Positions 27,253-36,135 of a stretch of 64,000 nucleotides of DNA are shown in pieces. The notes beneath the pieces are model-generated. The model was not told the DNA's origin and searched no databases. It was given only the letters and a program-made list of their open reading frames with translations. The stretch lies in contig CAZMZH010000002.1 of NCBI GenBank assembly GCA_964570665.1, positions 383,069 through 447,068 of the forward strand, given 5' to 3'. The DNA is from JAJDAT01 sp964570665. Its GTDB lineage: Bacteria; Nitrospinota; Nitrospinia; Nitrospinales; JAJDAT01. Every line of letters begins with the position of its first letter. The first letter of the stretch is position 1. A program made the position numbers and the translations under genes.

Positions 27253-28184
27253 AAATCCAAATTTTGGATCATGTCTTTAATTCCTTGTTTAAGATTAAAG
27301 GAAGGGGACCAATTTAGAAGGCGTTTGATTTTTGTTGGATCGCCTAAATTTCTCAAAATTTCATTTTTCGGAACTTCTTTTCCGGAAAACTCAATTTCAA
27401 TGGGATTTTTTAATTGATTAACAAACTCTAAGGCAAAATTTCTTAAGGAAGTTTCCGTGCCGGTACAAATATTAAATATTTCTCCTACAGCGGCTTTCTT
27501 AGTTGATAACTTTACAATGGCTTCAATTACATCGTCAATGTAAATAAAATCGCGAGTTTGTCCGCCATGAGTCATTTGGAACGTTTTACATTGTTTAGCC
27601 GCATTAATTAAGTCTGCAACAAAACTTAACGAACATTGGGCTCCATAAACGGAAAATAATTTCGTGGAGACAATTGGAAAATTGTACGTATCTGACAACA
27701 AGGAACCTTGCATGGAAGCGCAAGCTTTGGAATAAGCGTAAGGGGTGTTAGGCTTTAAAGTAGATTCTTCTGAGTAGGGTACGTTTCCATTTCCATATTC
27801 CCCAGCAGTGCCAAATTGCATGAAACAATCGCAGTTTCCATCTTTTAACGATTCGATAAGATTTAAAGTTCCCGTTACATTAGTTTCGTAAGTTGATTTT
27901 AAGGCTGAAAGGTCGCGAGTTCTTGAAATAATACCGGCTAAATGAAAAACTTTACGAGGCTTTACTTTATCGAAGGTTTCCTTAATTTGTTTGGTGTTTA
28001 AGATGTCTAAAGGAAAGACTTTTACCTGCTTTAAAACTTCTGGATTTAAATAGTTATTTTTTTCTGGATTTCTTAATCCAATTGAAACGTCAGCCTTGAG
28101 TTCAATTAACTTTTTAGTGAGTTGAGAGCCAATGACTCCACCTGCGCCTGTAATAAAAATCGGAATATTTTTTAGGCTAGACAT
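27249..28184 (-). CDS. NAD-dependent sugar-nucleotide epimerase/dehydratase
   Basis: 311 aa SDR-family protein. The nucleotide-binding motif is TGAGGVIGSQL (residues 12-22) and the catalytic YAYSK follows GEYGNGNVPYSEE. A second motif TRDFIYIDDV is common in UDP-glucose-4-epimerase and dTDP-hexose enzymes. It heads the four-gene minus-strand run of epimerase, GT39, nucleotidyltransferase and epimerase, with overlaps or short gaps throughout. The precise sugar is unknown. Confidence 0.9.
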   Translation of the reverse strand: MSSLKNIPIFITGAGGVIGSQLTKKLIELKADVSIGLRNPEKNNYLNPEVLKQVKVFPLDILNTKQIKETFDKVKPRKVFHLAGIISRTRDLSALKSTYETNVTGTLNLIESLKDGNCDCFMQFGTAGEYGNGNVPYSEESTLKPNTPYAYSKACASMQGSLLSDTYNFPIVSTKLFSVYGAQCSLSFVADLINAAKQCKTFQMTHGGQTRDFIYIDDVIEAIVKLSTKKAAVGEIFNICTGTETSLRNFALEFVNQLKNPIEIEFSGKEVPKNEILRNLGDPTKIKRLLNWSPSFNLKQGIKDMIQNLDL

Positions 28185-28240
28185 TCTGCCTTTATATTGA
28201 ATATGTAGTAAGGAGTGGCGTTATAAGACAATGGATTTGA

Positions 28241-28459
28241 TCAATTAATTCTTCGAATTGGGATCTCTTTTTTTAGATTTTCTATCAGTTCGTTGACGTC
28301 ATCAATATAATCCGGAGAAATTAGCAGCTCAATTAGGCCTCGGCCCTGGTCAAGAGTTCTTACCACAGCTAAATGATCGTAAGCTTCTACCACAGAAACT
28401 ATGTACGCTATATCTTTTTTATCAACTTCGTATTGGTAGTTTAAAGAATCGCAGTGCAT
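28241..28459 (-). CDS. DUF4911-type small protein
   Basis: 72 aa, no cysteines other than C3, no signal. It reads VDKKDIAYIVSVVEAYDHLAVVRTLD, then a beta strand, then ISPDYIDDVNELIENLKKE. This matches the DUF4911 family as I recall it, a small domain found mainly in deltaproteobacterial-type lineages. It sits 10 bp downstream of mnmG on the same strand, so it is probably co-transcribed. Function unknown. Confidence 0.7.
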   Translation of the reverse strand: MHCDSLNYQYEVDKKDIAYIVSVVEAYDHLAVVRTLDQGRGLIELLISPDYIDDVNELIENLKKEIPIRRIN

Positions 28460-28469
28460 TCGAAATAAT

Positions 28470-30380
28470 TTAAGTTTTTACGGACAAAGCGGGAAGATCT
28501 AGTTTTTTGTTTTGCGGTGTTCTTACTTTATTTTGCCTTTGTAACTCTATCATTAAAATATTAATGGCCGAAGGGGTTACGCCAGAAATTCTCAAAGCTT
28601 GACCTAAAGTGAGAGGACGAATTTCTTTTAATTTTTGCGCTTCTTCAATAGAAAGACTGCTTACCAAATCAAAGTCAAAATCCTGGGGAATAGAATAATT
28701 TTCCAGTTGCTTTTGTTTAACTACCATTTGATTTTGACGACTAATAAAACCTTGATATTTTATTTGGATTTCGACTTGCTCGCCAGCTACCGAATCTAAT
28801 GAAGAGCCATTAAAAGTTTTAATTAGGTTTTCATAAGTAATATCTGGACGCTTTAGTAGTCCACCTAAAGTTGTGGGGGAACGTAATTCGTTAATCCCCA
28901 ATTGGGATAACCTGTTTAAAGTTTCTTTATTTGGGACAATGGTTATAGAAGTTAATCTTTTAATTTCCTTTTCAACGGAAGATTTTTTTTCTATAAGCTT
29001 TTCATAATTGCTTTGATCGATCAAACCCAAGTGATATCCTTTTTCTGTAAGTCTTAAATCGGCGTTATCTTGTCTTAAAAGCAATCGGTATTCTGCTCTA
29101 GAAGTGAACATCCGGTAAGGTTCGCGCGTTCCTTTTGTAATCAAGTCATCGATCAAAACCCCCACATAGGCGTCCATTCGAGACAAAATGAATTCGGGCA
29201 TTCTTTTCACATAACAACCTGCGTTTATACCCGCGATCAGTCCTTGTCCTGCGGCTTCTTCATACCCCGAAGTGCCGTTTATTTGTCCGGCAAGGAATAA
29301 TCCTTTTACTTTTTTAGTTTCAAGAGTTGCTTTCAATTGAGTTGGTGGAACAAAATCGTATTCAACAGCATAACCAGGTCGAACGATTTCTGCGTTTTCT
29401 AATCCTGGTATAGTATGGACGTATTGGCGTTGAATTTCTTCGGGAAGACTAGTAGATATACCATTTGGATAAACCCAATCCGTATCAAGACCCTCAGGTT
29501 CCAGAAATATTTGATGCGATTTTTTTTCTGGAAATTTGACTATTTTATCTTCTATAGAGGGGCAGTAACGAGGACCTACTCCTTGAATCTCGCCGCTATA
29601 AAGAGGCGATAAATGTATGTTATTTTTTATGACTTCCGCAGTTTGCGAGTTGGTATGCGTTATATAGCATGGAACCTGTTGTCGATTAATAAAAGGTGTA
29701 GAAAATGAAAATGGTTTTGGAACCGTATCCCCATTTTGTATTTCGCATTTATCGAAATCTATAGAGCTAGCCAAAATTCTTGGTGGGGTGCCAGTTTTTA
29801 ATCGGGCTAGATTAAATCCACAGGCTAAAAAAGATTCTGAAAGTTTTGAAGATGGTTTTTCGCCAAATCGACCGCCGCCGATTTTTTTATTTCCAATATG
29901 CATCAAACCATTCAAAAAGGTTCCTGTTGTGATGACTAAAGCTTTGCAACGATATTCTGAACCTTCCGAAGTCCGTAAACCTTTCAAAATTCCATTTTCG
30001 ATCAAAAGTTCTTCAGCTTGCTCTTGAGCAATGCGTAAACCAGGTTGATTTTCTAGAACTCGGCGCATTTCTTGGCGATAGAGTTTTTTATCCGCTTGGG
30101 CTCTAGGGCCTTGTACAGCGGGCCCCTTAGAAGAATTCAACATCCTATATTGAATTCCTGTTTTATCTATACATTTGGCCATTTCGCCGCCAAGGGCATC
30201 GATTTCCCTTACCATATGCCCTTTCCCAACCCCTCCAATTGCGGGGTTGCATGGCATAAGAGCAATTTTTTCCAAATCGAGCGTTAAAACCAAGGTGGAG
30301 CAGCCCATTCTTGCGGCTGCAAGAGCCGACTCGCAGCCAGCATGGCCTGCGCCAATCACAATGACGTCGTAATCATTCAT
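28470..30380 (-). CDS. mnmG: tRNA uridine-5-carboxymethylaminomethyl modification enzyme MnmG (GidA)
   Basis: 636 aa FAD enzyme which, with MnmE, installs cmnm5 or nm5 groups on U34 of certain tRNAs, using a folate or glycine donor. The FAD motif is VIGAGHAGCESALAAARMG near the N-terminus, followed by KIALMPCNPAIGGVGKGH and the family's ASSKGPAVQGPRAQADK. The C-terminal helical domain (about 480-630) binds MnmE and tRNA. The length agrees with the E. coli protein (629). The frame has an upstream TTG (30396-30398), but the ATG at 30378-30380 gives the expected MNDYDVIVIGAG start. DUF4911 follows. Confidence 0.95.
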   Translation of the reverse strand: MNDYDVIVIGAGHAGCESALAAARMGCSTLVLTLDLEKIALMPCNPAIGGVGKGHMVREIDALGGEMAKCIDKTGIQYRMLNSSKGPAVQGPRAQADKKLYRQEMRRVLENQPGLRIAQEQAEELLIENGILKGLRTSEGSEYRCKALVITTGTFLNGLMHIGNKKIGGGRFGEKPSSKLSESFLACGFNLARLKTGTPPRILASSIDFDKCEIQNGDTVPKPFSFSTPFINRQQVPCYITHTNSQTAEVIKNNIHLSPLYSGEIQGVGPRYCPSIEDKIVKFPEKKSHQIFLEPEGLDTDWVYPNGISTSLPEEIQRQYVHTIPGLENAEIVRPGYAVEYDFVPPTQLKATLETKKVKGLFLAGQINGTSGYEEAAGQGLIAGINAGCYVKRMPEFILSRMDAYVGVLIDDLITKGTREPYRMFTSRAEYRLLLRQDNADLRLTEKGYHLGLIDQSNYEKLIEKKSSVEKEIKRLTSITIVPNKETLNRLSQLGINELRSPTTLGGLLKRPDITYENLIKTFNGSSLDSVAGEQVEIQIKYQGFISRQNQMVVKQKQLENYSIPQDFDFDLVSSLSIEEAQKLKEIRPLTLGQALRISGVTPSAINILMIELQRQNKVRTPQNKKLDLPALSVKT

Positions 30381-30679
30381 ATTTAAGCGTTGATCCAAAG
30401 TTAAGATTTTTTTCCAATAATACTATAAAAAACAATTTAAAAAAACGTTTCTAACTCTTATATTGAACATGTTTTCAATTATTTTGGAATATCTTTTCGA
30501 GTGACTTTATTTTTTTTTGAGAAAACGGTATGATGTGTCCGCCAAAATATTGAATCCATGTAGGGAGAATATAAAACTATTTTCCTAGTCAATCTCTCCG
30601 ATTAATTTTTTCCAACCTTTAGTAGATTTCTTTTTTCATTTTTAATGTTAAACCATTTCCAAATCATAGTGAGAAAAAC

Positions 30680-32257
30680 ATGTCCTCGAAATTAAAAGCT
30701 ACTGCGAAAGAGCAAAGGGATAATCCCAGCGATGCTGAATCAAAATTATGGGAACAATTACGTCGTGGTCAAATAGACGGTCATAAGTTCCGGCGTAAAC
30801 ATGTTTTTCGTAGCTTTATTGTTGATTTTGCTTGTTTGGAAAGGCGTGTAGTTATAGAAATTGAAACAGACGATAAAGATCGGGAATCTACCGAAGAGAA
30901 GAAAAAAGATCAATGGCTAAAAAGCAGAGATTACATTGTATTGTATTTTAAGGAGATAGAATTAATTCAAGATCCTAGAGGAGTTATTCCAACAATAGAA
31001 AGAGGTTTGAAGGGATTGCCTCCTGTTGAAAAAGATGTTGTGTCGAAAAAGAAAGCGACTAAAGGATCTAAAGAAACCACAGAAGAACCTGAAAAAATCA
31101 AGGCGACTCCTAAAGCTTCGAAGTCTAAAGACCAAAAAGTAAAAAGTGTTGTCGCTGAAAAAAAAGCTACCCCAAAAAAAGCCGCTCCAAAGAAAGCTGA
31201 AAAGGTTAAAGAGCCTAAAACGACCGTAAAGAAAGAAGAAAAAACTTTAAAACCAAAAGCCAAAGCGAAAACAAAAACGGAATCTAACCTAAAAGAACCT
31301 GTTATCGCTAAAAAAGAAGAGCCTAAAGCTCATGTTGAACCCGTCAAAATAGTTGAAAGTTTAAAAGATTCGAAATCAGAAACAACTCCTAAAGCTGAGA
31401 AAGTGGAGGCAATTCAGGCTGATACAATTCCAAAAACCAAAATTGAAACTGAGTTTGTTAAAGAAAGCGAATCGGTTCCCGTTGTAACTGAAACTAAATC
31501 GCAAAATACTATTGCGACTGAAACTGAAAAACTCTTGGAAAAAATCCAAGCGAACGATTCCTTATCTGGCCTCACGGTTAGCGATGTTGATTTTTCCAAT
31601 ATGGAGTTTAAGGATAATGCTAATTTTTCGGGAGTTATTTTCTCTGGAGCAACAAACTTTTCAGGAGCCTGTTTTAAAAAAGGAGCTGATTTTTCAGACG
31701 CTCAATTTACAAGTTCTTCAGGACCTAATTTTAGTAAAGTTACATTTATAGAGGGCGGTAAGGTAGACTTTGTAGACACTTTTTTTAGTAAGGATAGTGT
31801 GGCCGATTTTACTTCTATCAAGGCGGAAACGCCGCAGAATATTCGATTTGAAAATGTTTTCCTTGGTAGGGCTTCTTTCCTAAATACGGAAGTTTCCCAA
31901 TTTCAATTTAAAAATATTCAACTATGTCAGTTGCCTCTTAAGGATGAAGATTGGTTTGATTTCTTTTCATTTCTCAAAAGAAATATTATTGGAATTAAAA
32001 CTTGGTCTGAGTTTAAAGCCCAGGTTAAAAACTTTTTACCAATCGCCCTATCGCCAGAACCTGTCAAAAGATTAGGATTAGTTGATGAGGTATGGAATGA
32101 AGTTGCGAAGAATGGTCAGACTCGATTAATGGACTCAGAATATTATCGACAGGTTAACGAATTATATAAGCAATTTCGAAAAAACTTTCAACGAAACAAA
32201 GTTTATTCTTTAACAGTTGATTTAAGGTATGGAGAATACGAGACTTCTCAAAAATAA
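30680..32257 (+). CDS. DUF559 endonuclease-like domain fused to Lys/Ala-rich linker and pentapeptide repeats
   Basis: 525 aa. Residues 6-113 form a DUF559 domain (Vsr-like endonuclease fold; KLWEQLRRGQIDGHKFRRKHVF, IVDFACLERRVVIE). The active-site EVDGGQH usually seen is IETDDKD here, so catalysis is doubtful although E60 and D49 remain. Residues 114-290 are an extremely Lys/Ala/Pro/Glu-rich linker resembling histone-H1-like or DNA-binding tails. Residues 298-415 carry pentapeptide-repeat runs (VDFSNMEF, ANFSGVIFSGATNFSGACF, ADFSDAQF). The C-terminus (RQVNELYKQFRKNFQRNKVY) matches the segment that follows pentapeptide repeats in channel-linked proteins. A fusion like this is unusual. A role in DNA binding or protection is inference. 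Confidence 0.85.
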   Translation: MSSKLKATAKEQRDNPSDAESKLWEQLRRGQIDGHKFRRKHVFRSFIVDFACLERRVVIEIETDDKDRESTEEKKKDQWLKSRDYIVLYFKEIELIQDPRGVIPTIERGLKGLPPVEKDVVSKKKATKGSKETTEEPEKIKATPKASKSKDQKVKSVVAEKKATPKKAAPKKAEKVKEPKTTVKKEEKTLKPKAKAKTKTESNLKEPVIAKKEEPKAHVEPVKIVESLKDSKSETTPKAEKVEAIQADTIPKTKIETEFVKESESVPVVTETKSQNTIATETEKLLEKIQANDSLSGLTVSDVDFSNMEFKDNANFSGVIFSGATNFSGACFKKGADFSDAQFTSSSGPNFSKVTFIEGGKVDFVDTFFSKDSVADFTSIKAETPQNIRFENVFLGRASFLNTEVSQFQFKNIQLCQLPLKDEDWFDFFSFLKRNIIGIKTWSEFKAQVKNFLPIALSPEPVKRLGLVDEVWNEVAKNGQTRLMDSEYYRQVNELYKQFRKNFQRNKVYSLTVDLRYGEYETSQK

Positions 32258-32663
32258 ATTTTTTAACAGTTTTAGGCCATTATTAGCTTTTGACGCAAAG
32301 ATCTAATCCTCTTCGAATTTCCTGTTATTTTTATTCTTAAAATAAGCCCCTTTAATAATTGAATTAAAAAACCTTTTTATAGTTTTTTGATGAAAGCTGT
32401 CTGTCGGTGTTCCTGTACTTATTCTTAGGATTAGCGCTGAAAAAAAATGCAAACGCGTTGAATGGCAAAATCAGTTAGCTGCATCTAACTAAAATGCTTT
32501 TTCTAACAAACCTCTAATATGTTAAGATTAATTACTGAAAAATCCCTAGTATTTATTGATTGATTTTTCCCAAAAATTGAAATGGCGATTTTTCTGTTGA
32601 AAACCTTTTGTTATTGCGGGATTTAAGACGGTAAAAAAGTCAAACAGTCATTGATTTCCGATA
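32258..32663. other. 406-bp non-coding stretch before tRNA-Leu(UAG)
   Basis: AT-rich and without a convincing open frame. It holds the 3' flank of the DUF559 fusion gene and presumably the promoter for tRNA-Leu and the tig operon. I see no clear -10/-35 pair, no riboswitch and no long hairpin; AGTTAG-CTGCAT-CTAACT at about 32472-32490 is a weak 6-bp inverted repeat. Confidence 0.5.
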
Positions 32664-32743
32664 GCGAGGGTGGCGGAACTGGCAGACGCGCTGGATTTAG
32701 GATCCAGTGGGCAACCGTGGGGGTTCGAATCCCCCCCTTCGCA
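32664..32743 (+). tRNA. tRNA-Leu(UAG)
   Basis: The acceptor stem GCGAGGG pairs with CCTTCGC. The anticodon stem-loop CTGGA-TTTAGGA-TCCAG has anticodon TAG. The T arm is GGGGG-TTCGAAT-CCCCC. It is a class II tRNA with a short variable arm. The 3' CCA is not encoded (the gene continues TGA after the discriminator A). tig begins 29 bp after it, an arrangement also seen in other bacteria, so the two may share a transcript. Confidence 0.93.
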
Positions 32744-32771
32744 TGAACCTTTAGGACTTAATTATTTAAAA

Positions 32772-34091
32772 ATGGATATAGAAATTCAGGATATTGATTC
32801 CTGTAACAAAAAAATCAAAATTACCATTCCAAACGCTATTTATAAAAATAAGGTCAAAGCCTATATTGATAGAGTTGGTCGCGACGCTAAAATACCAGGA
32901 TTTCGAAAAGGGAAAATTCCCCAAGCAATGTTGGAGAAAACGGTTGGTCCCGAAGCTAAAAGGGAAGTTCTTACCCAATTAATTTCCGAAAAGCTTTTTG
33001 CTGCCTTGGAGGAAAAAGGATTAAAGGCCGTAGGAGCTCCTAAGCTTTTAAATGTTGAGGCTGAAGAAGGAACTGACGTTGAGGTGTCGGCAGATGTTGA
33101 GATTTTTCCTGAGTTTGAGGTAACTGACTATTCTGGAATTGAAGTGAGTATGGAAATTCCTCGTGTTACTGACGAAGATGTGGATTCGGTTGTGGAGGCC
33201 TTTCGTTCCAGAAATGCAAAAAGTATTCAAGTTGATGGTCGGGCAATTCAAACGGGAGATTTCGTGAAAATTGATTTTAAAGGTTATTTGGATGGAAAAC
33301 CATTCGAAGGTGGAGAAGCTAAAGACCATGTTCTCGAAGTGGGAGCCAATCGATTTATTGCGGGTTTTGAAGAACAGCTTATAGGATTGGAAGCTGGAGA
33401 GAACAAAACCATTAAAATGAAATTTCCAGACGACTATCAGAGTAAAGAATTAGCGGGAAAAGATACAGAATTTGAAATCTTTGTTAAGGGGATCCAGGAA
33501 AAAGAACTGCCAGAGCTTAATGACGATTTTGCAAAGAATGCCGATCCGGAAAATAAATTCGATACTATAGAAGAAATGAAAAATCAAATTAGGAATAGGT
33601 TAGAAAGCGAATCTCGTAAAACTGCTAGCCGCGCTACCAAGAAGGAACTGGGTGATAAATTAGTCGATTTAAACCCAATCAATTTGCCAGAAGCTTTAAT
33701 AACGGAACAAATTAGATTTATGGTTAATAAGGCAAATTCATCTTCCGGCGGAGAATCAGTTCATGAAGGCGATCCTATTCCTTCTGAAGAAGATGAAAAA
33801 TATCGGAAAAACGCAATTAAGATTTTACAAGAGGAATTAATTGTTGGAAAATTAGCTGAGGATCTTGAAATTAAAGTAGATTCCGAGCAGTTGGATCAGG
33901 AAGTTAATAATATTATGAGTATGGTGGGTGGACAGGACGTTAAGAAAATGAAAAAAGAATGGAGTCAAAATGGAACTTTAGCTAGACTTCAAGTGAAAAT
34001 GGTTCGAGAAAAAACCTTAGATCTGCTTTTAGAAAAGGTTAAAGTCAACGAAGAAATTGTTGACAGGGATAAAGGAATTGCAGATAATTAA
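32772..34091 (+). CDS. tig: trigger factor (ribosome-associated chaperone / PPIase)
   Basis: 439 aa cytoplasmic protein that meets nascent chains at the ribosome exit tunnel. The ribosome-binding signature IPGFRKGKIPQ (G43-F-R-K) lies in the N-terminal domain. An FKBP-type PPIase domain follows (about 155-245: FVKIDFKGYLDGKPFEGG, GANRFIAGFEEQLIG). The C-terminal helical chaperone domain ends with KVNEEIV. The frame is open upstream through the tRNA, but the ATG at 32772 restores the family start MDIEIQDID. The length compares well with E. coli (432). It is followed by clpP, clpX and lon. Confidence 0.95.
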   Translation: MDIEIQDIDSCNKKIKITIPNAIYKNKVKAYIDRVGRDAKIPGFRKGKIPQAMLEKTVGPEAKREVLTQLISEKLFAALEEKGLKAVGAPKLLNVEAEEGTDVEVSADVEIFPEFEVTDYSGIEVSMEIPRVTDEDVDSVVEAFRSRNAKSIQVDGRAIQTGDFVKIDFKGYLDGKPFEGGEAKDHVLEVGANRFIAGFEEQLIGLEAGENKTIKMKFPDDYQSKELAGKDTEFEIFVKGIQEKELPELNDDFAKNADPENKFDTIEEMKNQIRNRLESESRKTASRATKKELGDKLVDLNPINLPEALITEQIRFMVNKANSSSGGESVHEGDPIPSEEDEKYRKNAIKILQEELIVGKLAEDLEIKVDSEQLDQEVNNIMSMVGGQDVKKMKKEWSQNGTLARLQVKMVREKTLDLLLEKVKVNEEIVDRDKGIADN

Positions 34092-34196
34092 AGATTGTAA
34101 GTTATCCTTTTTGTTTCAATTGGTTATAAGTTTACTCGCCAGTTTTAGCTCCTTATCCCTTTAGCAAAATCATTCATAACGTCGAAAGAGAGAATC

Positions 34197-34844
34197 ATGA
34201 ACCCGATTTCCAATCAGCTAATCCCAATCGTTGTCGAGCAAACAAGCCGCGGCGAACGGTCTTATGATATTTATTCCCGGTTATTAAAAGATCGGATAAT
34301 TTTTTTAGGTACCGCTATTGACGATCATATTTCAAATTTGATCATCGCTCAATTGCTGTTTCTGGAATCTGACGAACCTGATCAAGATATTTATTTGTAT
34401 ATTAATAGCCCTGGTGGACACGTAAGCTCCGGGTTGGCAATATATGATACGATGCAATATATTAAGCCGGATGTGCAGACTATTTGTTGTGGGCAAGCGG
34501 CTAGTATGGGGGCTCTTCTTTTGGCGACTGGAACAGCAGGGAAAAGATTTAGTTTACCCAATTCAAGAGTAATGATTCATCAACCCTCCGGTGGTTTTCA
34601 GGGGCAACATTCAGACATTGAAATCCAGGCACAAGAGATCTCAAAAATTAGAAAGGTTTTGGATGGGATATTAGCCAAGCATACCGGTCAGGACTCAAAG
34701 CAAATTCATAAGGACACAGAACGCGATAATTACATGACAGGAGAAGAAGCAAAAACCTATGGTTTGATTGATCATGTAATTGAAAAGCGAGATGAAGAAA
34801 AAAGTAAGACTAATGGATCTGGAGATTCAAAAGGCGACTCGTAA
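34197..34844 (+). CDS. clpP: ATP-dependent Clp protease proteolytic subunit
   Basis: 215 aa serine protease that forms a tetradecameric barrel with ClpX. The catalytic triad is S103 (GQAASMGALLL), H128 (VMIHQPSGG) and D177 (TERDNYM), in the order and spacing of E. coli ClpP (97/122/171). The mature chain probably starts after a short propeptide near residue 12 or 13 (PIVVEQTSRGERSYDIYSRLL). AGAGAG lies upstream as a modest SD. clpX begins 43 bp downstream, giving the conserved tig-clpP-clpX-lon order. Confidence 0.96.
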   Translation: MNPISNQLIPIVVEQTSRGERSYDIYSRLLKDRIIFLGTAIDDHISNLIIAQLLFLESDEPDQDIYLYINSPGGHVSSGLAIYDTMQYIKPDVQTICCGQAASMGALLLATGTAGKRFSLPNSRVMIHQPSGGFQGQHSDIEIQAQEISKIRKVLDGILAKHTGQDSKQIHKDTERDNYMTGEEAKTYGLIDHVIEKRDEEKSKTNGSGDSKGDS

Positions 34845-34887
34845 ATTTATATAATCGCTTAAACCTTCCATCGTTTGAGGAAAATCT

Positions 34888-36135
34888 ATGGCAAAAAAAA
34901 GCGCCAATAGTGGGAATTTTAGGTGTTCCTTTTGTGGGAAAAGCCAAGAAGAAGTTAAAAAGCTTATAGCTGGACCAACCGTCTATATTTGCGACGAATG
35001 CATTGAGCTTTGTAACGAAATAATGGTTGAGGAATGGGCACAGGAGAAAAAAGAAGATTTTAAACATTTGCCCAAACCAAAGGATATCTACGATCATCTC
35101 AACCAATTTATTATTGGTCAAGAACGTTCCAAACGGATTTTATCCGTTGCGGTTCATAATCATTATAAAAGGATCGATTCCAATGTTGATTTAGATGGCT
35201 TGGAGCTTCAAAAAAGTAACGTTCTTTTGCTAGGACCCACCGGTTCTGGAAAAACGTTAATGGCCCAGACTTTAGCAAAAATTTTGGATGTTCCTTTCAC
35301 GATTGTTGACGCCACAACACTAACCGAAGCAGGGTATGTTGGCGAGGATGTTGAAAATATAATCCTTAAATTATTACAAAGCGCGGATTACGACGTTGAA
35401 AAAGCCGAACGAGGTATTATTTATATTGATGAAATCGATAAAATAAGCCGCAAATCGGAAAACCCTTCTATCACACGTGATGTTTCTGGCGAAGGCGTTC
35501 AACAGGCGTTACTGAAAATAATTGAAGGTACCAATGCTAGTGTTCCTCCACAAGGAGGTCGTAAGCATCCCCACCAAGAGTTTTTGCAGGTAAATACCAC
35601 TAATATATTATTTATTTGTGGTGGAGCTTTTGTCGATTTAGATCGTGTTATACGCAATCGCATTGGTAAAAAGACTCTTGGTTTTGGTCAAGAATTACGA
35701 TCAAAAGAGGATGGGACAGCCAGCGAGGTGTTATCTCAGGTGCAGCCCGAGGACTTATTGAAGTATGGTTTAATTCCTGAGTTTGTAGGTCGGTTTTCTA
35801 TTACGGCGACCTTAGATGAATTGGATGTTTCCGCATTGATGCAAGTTTTGACCGAGCCTAAGAATGCTTTAGTTAAGCAGTATCAAAAAATGTTTGAATT
35901 TGAGCGCGTAAAGCTTAAGTTTACAGAAGGAGCTGTTCGAGCTGTTGCAGAACAAACTTATAAGAGGAAGACAGGAGCTAGAGGATTAAGGTCCATTTTG
36001 GAAGAGTCTATGCTAGATATCATGTTCGATCTTCCATCGAGAGAGGATATTGAAGAAGTTATTTTTAACGAAGAAGTTTTTTCAAAAGGCGAGCATCCTC
36101 TAATGGTCTATTCAAAGAAAAAGCAAGCAAGCTAA
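34888..36135 (+). CDS. clpX: ATP-dependent Clp protease ATP-binding subunit ClpX
   Basis: 415 aa AAA+ unfoldase. The N-terminal zinc finger uses C13, C16, C35 and C38 (CSFC-CDEC). Walker A is GPTGSGKT, the DEIDKISRK segment is Walker B, and GYVGEDVE and RNRIGKKTLGF match pore-loop and sensor regions. It recognises tagged or specific substrates and feeds them to ClpP. The TAA of clpX overlaps the ATG of lon by one base, so translation is coupled. Confidence 0.97.
   Translation: MAKKSANSGNFRCSFCGKSQEEVKKLIAGPTVYICDECIELCNEIMVEEWAQEKKEDFKHLPKPKDIYDHLNQFIIGQERSKRILSVAVHNHYKRIDSNVDLDGLELQKSNVLLLGPTGSGKTLMAQTLAKILDVPFTIVDATTLTEAGYVGEDVENIILKLLQSADYDVEKAERGIIYIDEIDKISRKSENPSITRDVSGEGVQQALLKIIEGTNASVPPQGGRKHPHQEFLQVNTTNILFICGGAFVDLDRVIRNRIGKKTLGFGQELRSKEDGTASEVLSQVQPEDLLKYGLIPEFVGRFSITATLDELDVSALMQVLTEPKNALVKQYQKMFEFERVKLKFTEGAVRAVAEQTYKRKTGARGLRSILEESMLDIMFDLPSREDIEEVIFNEEVFSKGEHPLMVYSKKKQAS

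Noticed and set aside
30967..31263. 98-codon minus-strand hydrophobic frame inside the DUF559 fusion
   Set aside because: Reverse translation of Lys/Ala-rich codons gives Phe/Leu-rich artefacts.
32670..32771. Apparent N-terminal extension of trigger factor (MAELADALDLGSSGQPWGFES)
   Set aside because: This is the translated tRNA-Leu gene; the real tig start is ATG 32772.
34810..35121. 103-codon minus-strand frame at the clpP/clpX junction
   Set aside because: Antisense to conserved clpX; no signal or domain; shadow frame.
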